Source: Deinococcus indicus
GTDB taxonomy: Bacteria; Deinococcota; Deinococci; Deinococcales; Deinococcaceae
DNA length: 30,759 bases
Direction: 5' to 3'
NCBI RefSeq assembly: GCF_002198095.1
Contig: NZ_NHMK01000034.1
Span: 1 to 30,759, forward strand
The stretch's first letter is position 1, and each line of letters opens with the position of its first letter. Of the stretch, positions 19,213-26,530 are shown one piece after another. The notes under the pieces are model-generated. The model saw nothing but the letters and a program-made list of their open reading frames with translations. It had not been told where the DNA came from and made no database searches. The position numbers and the translations under genes were made by a program.

Positions 19213-19219
19213 GCTACCC

Positions 19220-19225
19220 ACGGTA
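19220..19225 (-). promoter_or_regulatory. -10 box TACCGT of the VOC gene
   Basis: Minus-strand TACCGT, 7 nt, ATG at 19212. It suggests the gene has its own leaderless promoter independent of the C1 unit upstream. Confidence 0.5.
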
Positions 19226-19301
19226 GCGGCCCGGCGGGGCTGCGGGAGGCGTGTGCTGGCCTACCTGCCGCGCCGTCCCGACCCTGACCGGACCCTGAAA
19301 A

Positions 19302-19330
19302 CAAAAAATCCGCCCTTCTCGGACGGTGAT
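19302..19330 (-). ncRNA. Candidate mini-RNA C1: promoter followed directly by a terminator
   Basis: Predicted RNA of about 28 nt beginning ATCACCGTCC at 19330. It is little more than a terminator: CCGTCC, loop GAGAA, GGGCGG (one T-G pair), A, then six T. The promoter at 19337-19365 is near consensus. Copy C2 at 23211-23240 is almost identical and C3 at 22030-22098 keeps the promoter and the terminator but has extra sequence between them. It could be a stand-alone small RNA or an attenuator about 90 nt upstream of the VOC gene. Confidence 0.6.
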
Positions 19331-19336
19331 AAAGAA

Positions 19337-19365
19337 AGAATAGCGCGGTATGCAGGGCGTGTCAA
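19337..19365 (-). promoter_or_regulatory. Promoter of C1: TTGACA -17 nt- TATTCT
   Basis: Perfect -35 TTGACA (19360-19365), spacer of exactly 17 nt containing TGCATACCG, -10 TATTCT (19337-19342), then 6 nt to the predicted start A. Confidence 0.8.
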
Positions 19366-19486
19366 CCTCCGGGGTCGGTTTCCGAAAAGCGCGTGCCTGT
19401 CGGGGTTTTCCGCGAGCGCGTATGCGGCGGCTGCATGGGCTGTCCCCACGCCGGGGGGGCTGGTGCGGACTGGCGGGCCGGGTGTT

Positions 19487-19492
19487 TATGCT
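19487..19492 (+). promoter_or_regulatory. -10 box TATGCT of the HerA-like gene (leadered)
   Basis: TATGCT would start transcription near 19499, giving a leader of about 25 nt that carries GGAGGT (19515-19520) just before the ATG at 19524. It is one of the few genes here with a conventional ribosome site. Confidence 0.5.
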
Positions 19493-19523
19493 GGGTTCAT
19501 CACACAGCTGGGCCGGAGGTCAG

Positions 19524-21956
19524 ATGCAGGATTACGAGAAGCTGGGCGCGTTCTACCTGGGCAGGGCGGTCGACCCGAACACGAAGCAACCGACGGATGA
19601 ACTGCTGCTGTACGACAGCGCGGACCTGACCACGCACGCCGTGATCATCGGCATGACCGGCAGCGGCAAGACGGGCCTGGGCCTGAGCCTGATCGAGGAG
19701 GCCCTGATGGACGGCGTGCCGGTCCTGGCCGTCGATCCGAAAGGGGATCTGGGGAACCTGCTGCTGACCTTCCCGGACCTCGCGCCGGGCGATTTCCGCC
19801 CGTGGGTGGACGAGGCGGAGGCCGCGCGGACAGGCGTGTCCGCCGACGAACTGGCGGCGCAGAAGTCGGCGCTGTGGCGCAAGGGGCTGGGCGAGTGGGG
19901 CCAGAGCGGCGAGCGCATCCGGACGCTGCGGGAGAAGGCGGACTTCGCGGTGTACACGCCGGGCGGCAGCGCGGGCCTGCCGGTCAGCGTCCTGAAGGGC
20001 TTCGACGTGCCGCCCCCCGAGATCATGGACGACGCGGACGCCCTGCGTGAGCGCATTCAGGGCACCGTGACGGGCCTGCTTGGATTGCTGGGCCTGGACG
20101 CCGATCCCCTGCGGTCGCGCGAACACGTCCTTCTGTCGAACCTGCTGGGGCAGGCGTGGGGCGAGGGGCGGTCGCTGGACATGGGCGGCCTGATCGCCGG
20201 GATTCAGGCGCCGCCGTTCGCGCAGATCGGCGTGATGCCCGTGGACGCCTTCTACCCCCCGAAGGAACGCTTCGAGCTGGCCATGAGCCTGAACAACCTG
20301 CTGGCCTCGCCGGGCTTCGCCGCGTGGACGCAGGGCGAACCGCTGGACGTGGGCCGCTTCCTGTTCACGCCGGAAGGCAGGCCGCGCGTGTCGGTCATGA
20401 GCGTCGCGCACCTGGGGGACGCCGAACGCATGTTCTTCGTGTCGATGCTCCTGAACGCCACCCTCGCGTGGATGCGTACGCAGTCCGGCACGAGCAGCCT
20501 GCGGGCCGTGCTGTACATGGACGAGGTCGCCGGGTACTTCCCGCCCAGCGGGAACCCGCCCAGCAAGCCGCCCATGCTGACCCTGCTGAAACAGGCGCGG
20601 GCGTTCGGACTGGGTGTCGTGCTGTCCACGCAGAACCCCGTGGACCTCGATTACAAGGGCCTGAGCAACGCCGGCACCTGGATGATCGGCCGCCTCCAGA
20701 CCGACAACGACAAGGCCCGCGTGCTGGAGGCATTGCAGGGCGCGACCGCCGGCCCGAACGCCCTGACCCGCGATCAGCTCGACGCCCTGCTGTCCGGCCT
20801 GGGCAAACGCGTGTTCCTGATGCACAACGTCCACGAGGCCCGCCCCACACTGTTCACGACCCGCTGGACCATGAGTTACCTCGCCGGGCCGATCACCGGC
20901 ACGCAGATCCGGCGCCTGATGGGGGAGAGGAAGGCGGATGGCAGAGGGCAGAGGGCAGATGGTGGAAGGCCGATGGCAGATGGTCCGGCTGGGGTTTTGC
21001 CTTCGGCCATCACCCATCAACCATCCGCGCCGGCGAAGCCCGTGGTTCCGCCCGGCATCACCGAGGTCTTCGTCCCCACCAGCGCGCCGGACGTGCAGTA
21101 CCACGCGCGGTTGCTGGCGGTCGCGCAGGTGCGGTACGCCTCGGTGAAGTACCGCGTGGACGTGGCGGGCGTGCTGCCGCTGGTGGTGGACGTGACGGAC
21201 GGTCCCATTCCCGTGAGCTGGGACGGGGCGACCGACCTGCCCATCGACCCGAACACGCTGGAGCAGTCGGGCATGGACGGCGCGACCTTCTCGGACGTGC
21301 CGGCGGCGCTGCTGAACGCGAAGAACCACGCCCGCTGGGCGAAGGAGGCGGCGAAGTTCGTGGCGGGCAGCCGCCCCCTGACGCTGTGGCAGGAGCCGGG
21401 CAGCGGCCTGATCAGCGCGCCGGGCGAGGCCGAGGGGGACTTCCGGGCGCGGGCCAGTCTGGCCGGGCGGGAGGCACGGGACGCCGCCGTGCAGAAACTC
21501 CGCGCGAAGTACGCCCCGAAAGTCGCGGCCCTGCAGGACCGACTGGTGCGCGCGCAGGGGAAGGTGCAGCAGCAGCAGGCGCAGGCGCAGCAGGCCGGGT
21601 TGCAGGCCGCCATGAGCGTCGGCGTGGGCGTGCTGGGCGCGCTGTTCGGTGGGGGGCGTAAGACGACCGCGCTGCGCAGCGGCGTGTCCGGCGTGGGCCG
21701 CTCCATGCGCGAGGGGCAGGACGTGCAGGCCGCGCAGACCGAACTGGCGCAGGTCGCGGCGCAACTGCAGGAGTTGCAGGCGCAGGTGCAGGCCGAGGTG
21801 GACGCCCTGACCCTGACCGCCAGCAGCGACCTCGTGCAGCTGGACGTGAAAGCGAAGAGTACCGACGTGACCGTGCCCCTGGTGGCCCTGGCGTGGCTGC
21901 CGTACACCCGCGCGGCCAGCGGCCTGCTGACCCCCGCGTGGGACGCGTCCACCTGA
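19524..21956 (+). CDS. HerA-like P-loop ATPase with C-terminal coiled coil
   Basis: 810-aa protein with an FtsK/HerA-type ATPase domain. Walker A is GMTGSGKT (43-50) after THAVIIG, followed by VPVLAVDPKGDLGNLL; Walker B is VLYMDEVAGYFPP (about 328-340); LLKQARAFGLGVVLSTQNP and the arginine-containing NAGTWMIGRLQTDNDKARV segments follow, as in HerA/DUF853-like motor ATPases. After about residue 470 comes a repeat-derived Asp-Gly insert, then a distinct domain ending in two coiled coils (about 660-690 and 730-760) separated by a Gly-rich hydrophobic stretch (SVGVGVLGALFGGG). No nurA neighbour is present, so it is not the canonical HerA-NurA resection pair. A motor acting on DNA or protein is inferred. 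Start: GGAGGT just upstream of ATG 19524; the long upstream frame is spurious. Confidence 0.82.
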   Translation: MQDYEKLGAFYLGRAVDPNTKQPTDELLLYDSADLTTHAVIIGMTGSGKTGLGLSLIEEALMDGVPVLAVDPKGDLGNLLLTFPDLAPGDFRPWVDEAEAARTGVSADELAAQKSALWRKGLGEWGQSGERIRTLREKADFAVYTPGGSAGLPVSVLKGFDVPPPEIMDDADALRERIQGTVTGLLGLLGLDADPLRSREHVLLSNLLGQAWGEGRSLDMGGLIAGIQAPPFAQIGVMPVDAFYPPKERFELAMSLNNLLASPGFAAWTQGEPLDVGRFLFTPEGRPRVSVMSVAHLGDAERMFFVSMLLNATLAWMRTQSGTSSLRAVLYMDEVAGYFPPSGNPPSKPPMLTLLKQARAFGLGVVLSTQNPVDLDYKGLSNAGTWMIGRLQTDNDKARVLEALQGATAGPNALTRDQLDALLSGLGKRVFLMHNVHEARPTLFTTRWTMSYLAGPITGTQIRRLMGERKADGRGQRADGGRPMADGPAGVLPSAITHQPSAPAKPVVPPGITEVFVPTSAPDVQYHARLLAVAQVRYASVKYRVDVAGVLPLVVDVTDGPIPVSWDGATDLPIDPNTLEQSGMDGATFSDVPAALLNAKNHARWAKEAAKFVAGSRPLTLWQEPGSGLISAPGEAEGDFRARASLAGREARDAAVQKLRAKYAPKVAALQDRLVRAQGKVQQQQAQAQQAGLQAAMSVGVGVLGALFGGGRKTTALRSGVSGVGRSMREGQDVQAAQTELAQVAAQLQELQAQVQAEVDALTLTASSDLVQLDVKAKSTDVTVPLVALAWLPYTRAASGLLTPAWDAST
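20931..21030. repeat. GGATGGCAGATGGC-family repeat, copy R3, inside the HerA-like gene
   Basis: Left half GGCGGATGGCAGAGGGCAGA... and GATGGCAGATGG, right half GGCCATCACCCATCAACCATCCGC, so it keeps the inverted layout of copy R1. It is translated in frame as a stretch rich in Asp, Gly, Arg and Pro between the ATPase domain and the C-terminal domain, where an insertion would be tolerated. Confidence 0.75.
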
Positions 21957-21974
21957 ACCTCACCCGAACCACAG

Positions 21975-22010
21975 GGTCGCGGCCTCCCGGCAGGTGGGGA
22001 GGCCGCGACC
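21975..22010 (+). terminator. Strong hairpin after the HerA-like gene
   Basis: Perfect 14-bp stem GGTCGCGGCCTCCC / GGGAGGCCGCGACC with an 8-nt loop, 18 nt after the stop. No T-run follows directly, so it may end transcription with help or protect the 3' end. Confidence 0.75.
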
Positions 22011-22029
22011 GCGCTGCCGGACCAGACAC

Positions 22030-22098
22030 AAAAAATCCGCCTTCCCAGGCGGCTGTTTCGGCATTCTTGCTTGACTGCGAGGTATTTCCTCGACTGAT
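22030..22098 (-). ncRNA. Candidate small RNA C3 with two hairpins
   Basis: Predicted RNA of about 69 nt starting ATCAGTCGAGG at 22098. Hairpin 1 is CGAGG, loop AAATA, CCTCG. A single-stranded linker of about 24 nt (CAGTCAAGCAAGAATGCCGAA) follows, then a terminator CCGCCT, loop GGGA, AGGCGG, A and six T (ending 22030). The promoter TTGACC -17 nt- TATATT lies directly upstream. It is convergent with the HerA-like gene, no minus-strand ORF follows, and no start codon with a usable ORF lies inside, so a stand-alone RNA gene is the simplest reading. Not recognised as a known RNA. Confidence 0.65.
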
Positions 22099-22104
22099 AG
22101 GTTC

Positions 22105-22133
22105 AATATAGCCCGGTATGCATCCTGGGTCAA
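22105..22133 (-). promoter_or_regulatory. Promoter of C3: TTGACC -17 nt- TATATT
   Basis: -35 TTGACC (22128-22133), 17-nt spacer containing TGCATACCGGGC, -10 TATATT (22105-22110), 6 nt to the predicted start. Same design as the C1 and C2 promoters. Confidence 0.8.
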
Positions 22134-22204
22134 GTTCAACCGTCGGCCCGGAAAAATCCGCTGCTGGATGGCATTCCTGGCGCGGGAGCGCGGCGGCGTA
22201 TGCA

Positions 22205-23125
22205 TCAGCCCAGGCGGGGCAGCAGGGCCACCACGCCCGCGATGGTCACGACGCTGCCCAGCGTGCTGAGCAGCACCACGCCCGCCACCGTGTCCGTGTC
22301 CCCGTCGTACTCGCGGGCGATCAGCAGGGCGTTCACGGCGGTCGGCATGCTGGCCGACAGGATCAGCACCGCCAGCGACTCGCCCCGCAGGCCGCACAGC
22401 GCACCCACACCCAGCCCCAGCAGCGGCCCGCCGATCAGCCGCGCCGCCGCCGCCAGCCACAGCCGCCCATGCAGGCGCGGCCAGCCTCCCGCCCCGAGTT
22501 GCAGGCCCAGTGACAGCAACACCAGCGGCAGCGTCGCCTGGGCCAGCAGCGACACGCCGCGCGACAGGCCCTGCGGGAGCGTCACGTCCAGCGCCCGCAG
22601 CAGCAGCGCCGCCGCCGCCACCCACACGGTCGGCAGGCGCAGCACCGCGCCCAGCGCGCCCCGCCAGCCGCCGCCCCCGGCGTCGCCCCGCGCGCCGCTG
22701 CCGAACAGGGCCGGGCCGACCACGTACATGGCCACGATGGACACCAGGAACACCACGGTCGCCCGTTCGAAGCCCGCCTGCCCGAACGCGAACAGCGCCA
22801 TTGGCAGCCCCATGTTCCCGCTGTTCCAGATGCCCACGCTGGCGCTCAGGGCGCGCCGCTCGCTCCCTGGGCGGCCCAGTCCGCACAGCCAGCCCAGCAG
22901 CAGCGACGCCGCCATGACCAGCAGGTACGCCGCGCCCAGCTGCGCGGCCTCGGCGGCGCGGACCGGGGTGCGCAGGATCACGTCCAGCACCAGCGCCGGA
23001 ATCAGCAGGTACATGGTCAGCCGCGCCACCGTGCCCTGATCGACCGGCATCCGCCACGACAGCAGCGCGCCCAGGCCCGCCACCAGCATGACCGGCAGCA
23101 GCACGTCCCCCAGCGCCTGAAGCAT
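22205..23125 (-). CDS. Auxin-efflux-carrier (AEC) family transporter
   Basis: 306-aa membrane protein with about ten hydrophobic helices in two inverted sets, typical of the AEC/PIN-like bacterial permeases. Recognisable pieces are LGDVLLPVMLVAGLGALLSW, the first-half SVGIWNSGNMGLPMALFAFG (conserved N-x-G-x-x-G-x-P bend) and the second-half ILSASMPTAVNALLIAREYDGD with its A-x-N-A motif and the end VVLLSTLGSVVTIAGV. Characterised relatives move malate, malonate or other organic acids; the substrate here is unknown. The start at 23125 has GAGGAT 7 nt upstream as a weak -10; the alternative ATG at 23134 is part of that box. Unit C2 lies about 90 nt upstream. Confidence 0.9.
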   Translation of the reverse strand: MLQALGDVLLPVMLVAGLGALLSWRMPVDQGTVARLTMYLLIPALVLDVILRTPVRAAEAAQLGAAYLLVMAASLLLGWLCGLGRPGSERRALSASVGIWNSGNMGLPMALFAFGQAGFERATVVFLVSIVAMYVVGPALFGSGARGDAGGGGWRGALGAVLRLPTVWVAAAALLLRALDVTLPQGLSRGVSLLAQATLPLVLLSLGLQLGAGGWPRLHGRLWLAAAARLIGGPLLGLGVGALCGLRGESLAVLILSASMPTAVNALLIAREYDGDTDTVAGVVLLSTLGSVVTIAGVVALLPRLG

Positions 23126-23210
23126 GCCTGACATCCTCGCACGGCCCGCCCCGCCCGCGCCGCGCATGTGCGTGGGCCCTCAGGGCAGGGTCAGGCAGGG
23201 TGGGGGTAAA

Positions 23211-23240
23211 ACAGAAAAGCCGCCCTTCTCGGACGGTGAT
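23211..23240 (-). ncRNA. Candidate mini-RNA C2: promoter followed directly by a terminator
   Basis: Predicted RNA starting ATCACCGTCC at 23240, with stem CCGTCC, loop GAGAA, GGGCGG, C and TTTTCTGTTTT. The first 26 nt are identical to C1. It may be a stand-alone tiny RNA or an attenuator for the AEC gene about 90 nt downstream. Confidence 0.6.
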
Positions 23241-23246
23241 AGAAAC

Positions 23247-23275
23247 AGTCTAACCCGGTATGCAGGCCCGGTCAA
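23247..23275 (-). promoter_or_regulatory. Promoter of C2: TTGACC -17 nt- TAGACT
   Basis: -35 TTGACC (23270-23275), 17-nt spacer with TGCATACCGGG, -10 TAGACT (23247-23252), 6 nt to the predicted start A. Confidence 0.8.
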
Positions 23276-23383
23276 GCCCCCGCAGGCGGGCCGTACGCGG
23301 ACCCGAGAAAGTGCGAGTGGCAGGGCATTTTTCGGATTGCTGCCGGGCGGAGGGCTGACCTGGAGTGCATACCGGGCGCCGAG

Positions 23384-23419
23384 CAGAAAAGAACAGCGCC
23401 CTCCGCAGTGGGAGGGCGC
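23384..23419 (-). terminator. Rho-independent terminator of rpmF
   Basis: Minus strand: GCGCCCTCC, 6-nt loop, GGAGGGCGC (perfect 9-bp stem), then TGTTCTTTTCTG, about 20 nt after the rpmF stop. Confidence 0.9.
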
Positions 23420-23438
23420 GTGTCCGGTGTGGCGCGTC

Positions 23439-23621
<183 letters not shown>

Positions 23622-23702
23622 GATTTTTCTCCTGGGCCGCACGGCGTTTCTCGCCGGGGCGCGATTCTCTGCCCAAAGCGCACGGGCGAGACAACAGCGG
23701 GG

Positions 23703-23733
23703 AGTATAGCACAGACGCCCCGCACGCTGCCAA
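23703..23733 (-). promoter_or_regulatory. rpmF promoter with extended -10 TGCTATACT
   Basis: Minus strand: -10 TATACT (23703-23708) preceded by TGC, an extended -10, with TTGGCA at 23728-23733 (19-nt spacing, long). It predicts a start near 23696 and a leader of about 75 nt. Confidence 0.7.
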
Positions 23734-23763
23734 TGCACCCGCGCCGCCGCCCGCCCACTCCGG

Positions 23764-23769
23764 TACAGT
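23764..23769 (+). promoter_or_regulatory. -10 box TACAGT of the TRIC-type channel gene
   Basis: Plus-strand TACAGT, 6 nt, then GTG at 23776, with no ribosome site; leaderless geometry supporting the GTG start. Confidence 0.6.
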
Positions 23770-23775
23770 TGACGG

Positions 23776-24426
23776 GTGCATGAACTGCAGTGGACTCCGA
23801 TCACGCTGGCCACGGGCCTGCACGCCCTGGACCTGATCGGCGTGCTGGCCTTCGCGCTGTCCGGGGCGCTGCTGGGCGTCCGCAAACGCTTCGACCTGTT
23901 CGGGGTGCTGGTGCTGGGCTGCGTGACCGCCGTGGGCGGCGGCGCGATCCGCGACTCGCTGACCGGACAGACCCCGCCGCTGTTCCTGCGGGACGAGACG
24001 TACCTGTGGGCAGCCCTGGCCGGCGCGGCCCTGGCCTTCGCGTTCGGGGAGCGGCTGGCGCGCTTCGAACGGACCCTCAGCGTGTTCGACACCGCCGGAC
24101 TGGCCCTGTTCGCCGCGTCCGGCGCGGTCGGCGCGATCAACATCGGGCTGGGACCGCTGGGCGTGGTGTTCGCCGGGATGCTCTCCGGGGTCGGCGGCGG
24201 CATCATCCGCGACCTGATCGCCAACGAGGTTCCGGAAGTCATGTACCGCCGCGACCAGCTGTACGCCACCGCCGCCGCCGCCGGCGCGCTGACCGTGTGG
24301 CTGCTGCACGCGCACGTCACGCCGTTCCAGGCGCAGTTCGCGGGTGCGGCCGTGGTCGTCGCGCTGCGCTGGCTGTCCCGGCGCGGCTGGGTGAAACTCC
24401 CGGTGCGCCGCCTGCCCGGAAGCTGA
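23776..24426 (+). CDS. TRIC-type (UPF0126/YicG-like) cation channel protein
   Basis: 216-aa membrane protein built of two similar three-helix repeats, as in prokaryotic TRIC channels. The first repeat has [24 protein letters not shown] then [15 protein letters not shown]; the second has [20 protein letters not shown] then [19 protein letters not shown]. The paired GGG-x-I-R-D motifs are diagnostic. Prokaryotic homologues form trimeric potassium or sodium channels, formerly UPF0126. Start GTG at 23776, 6 nt after TACAGT. Divergent from rpmF. Confidence 0.92.
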   Translation: MHELQWTPITLATGLHALDLIGVLAFALSGALLGVRKRFDLFGVLVLGCVTAVGGGAIRDSLTGQTPPLFLRDETYLWAALAGAALAFAFGERLARFERTLSVFDTAGLALFAASGAVGAINIGLGPLGVVFAGMLSGVGGGIIRDLIANEVPEVMYRRDQLYATAAAAGALTVWLLHAHVTPFQAQFAGAAVVVALRWLSRRGWVKLPVRRLPGS

Positions 24427-24481
24427 ACGGCCCCGCACGCAGGTAAGCCTTCCCACCGTCCGGCGCCTGCCGGGACTGGTA

Positions 24482-24487
24482 CAACCT
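24482..24487 (+). promoter_or_regulatory. -10-like box CAACCT of the photolyase gene
   Basis: CAACCT ends 6 nt before the ATG at 24494. TACAAC overlaps it one step upstream. Weak match; reported because the spacing fits the local pattern. Confidence 0.35.
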
Positions 24488-24493
24488 CAAGGC

Positions 24494-25834
24494 ATGATCC
24501 ATGACTCCCGCGTGCAGGTCCTGCGGCCCGGCACGCCCCGCCGGGAAGGGTTCGTGCTGCTGTGGGTGCAGGCCACCGTCCGCACCCGCGACAACCACGC
24601 CCTGGAGTACGGGGTGCGCGAGGCCAACCGCCTGAATCTGCCCCTGGTGGCCGTGTTCGGCCTGACGCCCAGCTACCCCGAGGCGAACGCCCGCCACTAC
24701 GCCTACCTGCTCGAGGGCCTGCGGGACCTGCGCGTCAACCTCGCCGCGCGCGGCATTCCGCTGCGCGTGACCCTGGGCAGCCCGCCCGAGATGGCCCTGA
24801 ACGCAGCGGGCGAGGGGGCGGCCCTCGTCGTGACCGACGTGGGCTACACCCGCCTGCAACGCGAGTGGCGCGGGTGGCTGGCCGACCGGCTGGACGTGCC
24901 GCTCGTGCAGGTGGAATCCGAGGCGGTCATTCCCGTGGGCGTGGTCAGCGGCAAGCAGGAGTACGCGGCGCGCACCATCCGCCCGAAGATCCACCGGCTG
25001 TGGCACGACTACCTCGTCCCGCTGGACGCCCACGACCTGAGAAAGCAGACGCGCGACTGGGAGGCGGGCGAGGACGTCCGCGACCCCACCCGCCTCCTGA
25101 AGACCCTGCCCATCGACCACAGCGTCCCCCCCGGCGACGAGGAAGGCGGAGAGAACGCCGCGCACGACCTGCTGGAAGACTTCATCACTCGCAAACTCGA
25201 CCCCTACGACACGCGCCGCAACGACCCCACCGTGGACGGCAGCAGCCGCCTGAGCGCCCACCTGCACTACGGCCACCTCTCGCCCCTGAGCGCCGCCCTG
25301 GCCGCCCGCGAACACGGCGGCCCCGGCGCGGACGCCTTCCTGGAAGAACTGATCGTGCGGCGCGAACTCAGCTTCAACCTCTGCACCTACAACCCCCACT
25401 ACGACCGCTACGAGGGCCTGCCCGGCTGGGCGCGCGCCACCCTGGAAGAACACGCCGGGGACCGCCGCGAGTCCACCTACACCCGCGCCGAACTGGACGG
25501 GGCGCAGACGCACGACCCGTACTGGAACGCCGCGCAACGCCAGATGACCCGCACCGGCCGCATGCACAACTACATGCGCATGTACTGGGGCAAGAAGATC
25601 CTCGAATGGACCCCCACCCCCCAGCAGGCGTATACCGAGATGCTGTGGCTGAACAACCGCCACGAACAGGACGGCCGCGACCCGAACAGTTACGCCGGCA
25701 TCGGTTGGGTCCTGGGCCTGCACGACCGCCCCTGGACGCGCCGCCCCATCTTCGGCACGGTGCGTTACATGAACGCCGGCGGCCTGAAACGCAAATTCGA
25801 CATCGACAAGTACGCCCGGCAGTGGGCGGAATAA
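24494..25834 (+). CDS. Class II deoxyribodipyrimidine photolyase
   Basis: 446-aa light-dependent repair enzyme for cyclobutane pyrimidine dimers, binding FAD. The N-terminal half is the antenna Rossmann domain ([52 protein letters not shown]). The C-terminal FAD domain contains [33 protein letters not shown] and [16 protein letters not shown], and the segment from about residue 397 ([17 protein letters not shown], then FGTVRYMN) is the class II signature. Full length with both signature blocks intact, so probably active. D. radiodurans is reported to lack photoreactivation, so this gene helps separate the present organism from that species (inference). It follows the TRIC gene by 67 nt. Confidence 0.93.
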   Translation: MIHDSRVQVLRPGTPRREGFVLLWVQATVRTRDNHALEYGVREANRLNLPLVAVFGLTPSYPEANARHYAYLLEGLRDLRVNLAARGIPLRVTLGSPPEMALNAAGEGAALVVTDVGYTRLQREWRGWLADRLDVPLVQVESEAVIPVGVVSGKQEYAARTIRPKIHRLWHDYLVPLDAHDLRKQTRDWEAGEDVRDPTRLLKTLPIDHSVPPGDEEGGENAAHDLLEDFITRKLDPYDTRRNDPTVDGSSRLSAHLHYGHLSPLSAALAAREHGGPGADAFLEELIVRRELSFNLCTYNPHYDRYEGLPGWARATLEEHAGDRRESTYTRAELDGAQTHDPYWNAAQRQMTRTGRMHNYMRMYWGKKILEWTPTPQQAYTEMLWLNNRHEQDGRDPNSYAGIGWVLGLHDRPWTRRPIFGTVRYMNAGGLKRKFDIDKYARQWAE

Positions 25835-25862
25835 CCCCCGCTCGGCACCTCAGGCGAGAGGG

Positions 25863-26423
25863 TCAACCTCCCCCGTTCCGCAGAGGTACAGGTGACAGAG
25901 AGGACAGTGGGGCCAGGAAGTCCAGCCGATTCTCCTGAGCGGCCGGAAGATAGAGCGCACCATCGTTCCATGGCTCTGCCCGCCGGACCACGCGCAGCCC
26001 ATCCAGGCTGCAGCCCCGGCGCTGATCGGGAAGATCACAGGTCACCTGTCGCAGCTGCCCATCAAGGGACCTCATCTGGCCTGTCTGGAGCGCCGCCGCC
26101 TCAAAGAGATTGGCTCGCACCAGGGCCTCCAGTTCCCCGGCGGTGGGGACCCGCCCCTTCCAGCGGGTGAGTGACGCCAGCAGGTCATGGTCTCCGGTCA
26201 CCCCGGGGTAGATCAGGACGACCGGCCCTTGGACGTCACGCACCACGCGCTGCGCAGCCTTGCAGAAGACGTCCTCACGGCCACGTGCGCACAGTTCAAT
26301 CCACCCGCGTACGGACGAAGGCGAGTGGAGATCCAGCCCCGCCTGCCAGACATAACCACCGATCAACAGCAGCGGCAGGCTGACGATGGTGCCCAGCGCG
26401 AGAACAGCAGGTGGCAGGTGCAT
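25863..26423 (-). CDS. Hypothetical exported or membrane-anchored protein
   Basis: 186-aa protein with no recognised family. Residues about 5-28 (PAVLALGTIVSLPLLLIGGYVW) form an N-terminal hydrophobic segment, either signal or anchor. The remainder is soluble and has four Cys (ELCARG, VFCKA, VTCDL, GCSL), which could form two disulfides outside the cytoplasm. Composition is less GC-rich than neighbours. The start is supported by TAGGGT 6 nt upstream; the gene is divergent from the MBL-fold gene. Function unknown. Confidence 0.75.
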   Translation of the reverse strand: MHLPPAVLALGTIVSLPLLLIGGYVWQAGLDLHSPSSVRGWIELCARGREDVFCKAAQRVVRDVQGPVVLIYPGVTGDHDLLASLTRWKGRVPTAGELEALVRANLFEAAALQTGQMRSLDGQLRQVTCDLPDQRRGCSLDGLRVVRRAEPWNDGALYLPAAQENRLDFLAPLSSLSPVPLRNGGG

Positions 26424-26429
26424 GGTCTG

Positions 26430-26435
26430 ACCCTA
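26430..26435 (-). promoter_or_regulatory. -10 box TAGGGT of the 25863-26423 gene
   Basis: Minus-strand TAGGGT, 6 nt, ATG at 26423. Confidence 0.55.
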
Positions 26436-26518
26436 CCGCGCCCCTCAGACCGTTCCGTGAGGGTTGAGAGGCCAGCGTGAGGAGCGTGCGAGGGGGAGTC
26501 CTGAGCATGTACACCCGC

Positions 26519-26524
26519 TAGAGT
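26519..26524 (+). promoter_or_regulatory. -10 box TAGAGT of the MBL-fold gene
   Basis: Plus-strand TAGAGT, 6 nt, ATG at 26531, no ribosome site; leaderless geometry. Confidence 0.65.
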
Positions 26525-26530
26525 CCGCTC

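Noticed and set aside
19350..19523. N-terminal extension of the HerA-like protein up to 19350
   Set aside because: It would run through the C1 promoter region, has no protein-like sequence, and the ATG at 19524 has a GGAGG site directly upstream.
23355..23383. Plus-strand CTGACC plus TGCATACC spacer as an active promoter
   Set aside because: The -10 position holds GCCGAG and no terminator with a T-run follows on that strand, so it is treated only as a decayed relative of C1-C3.
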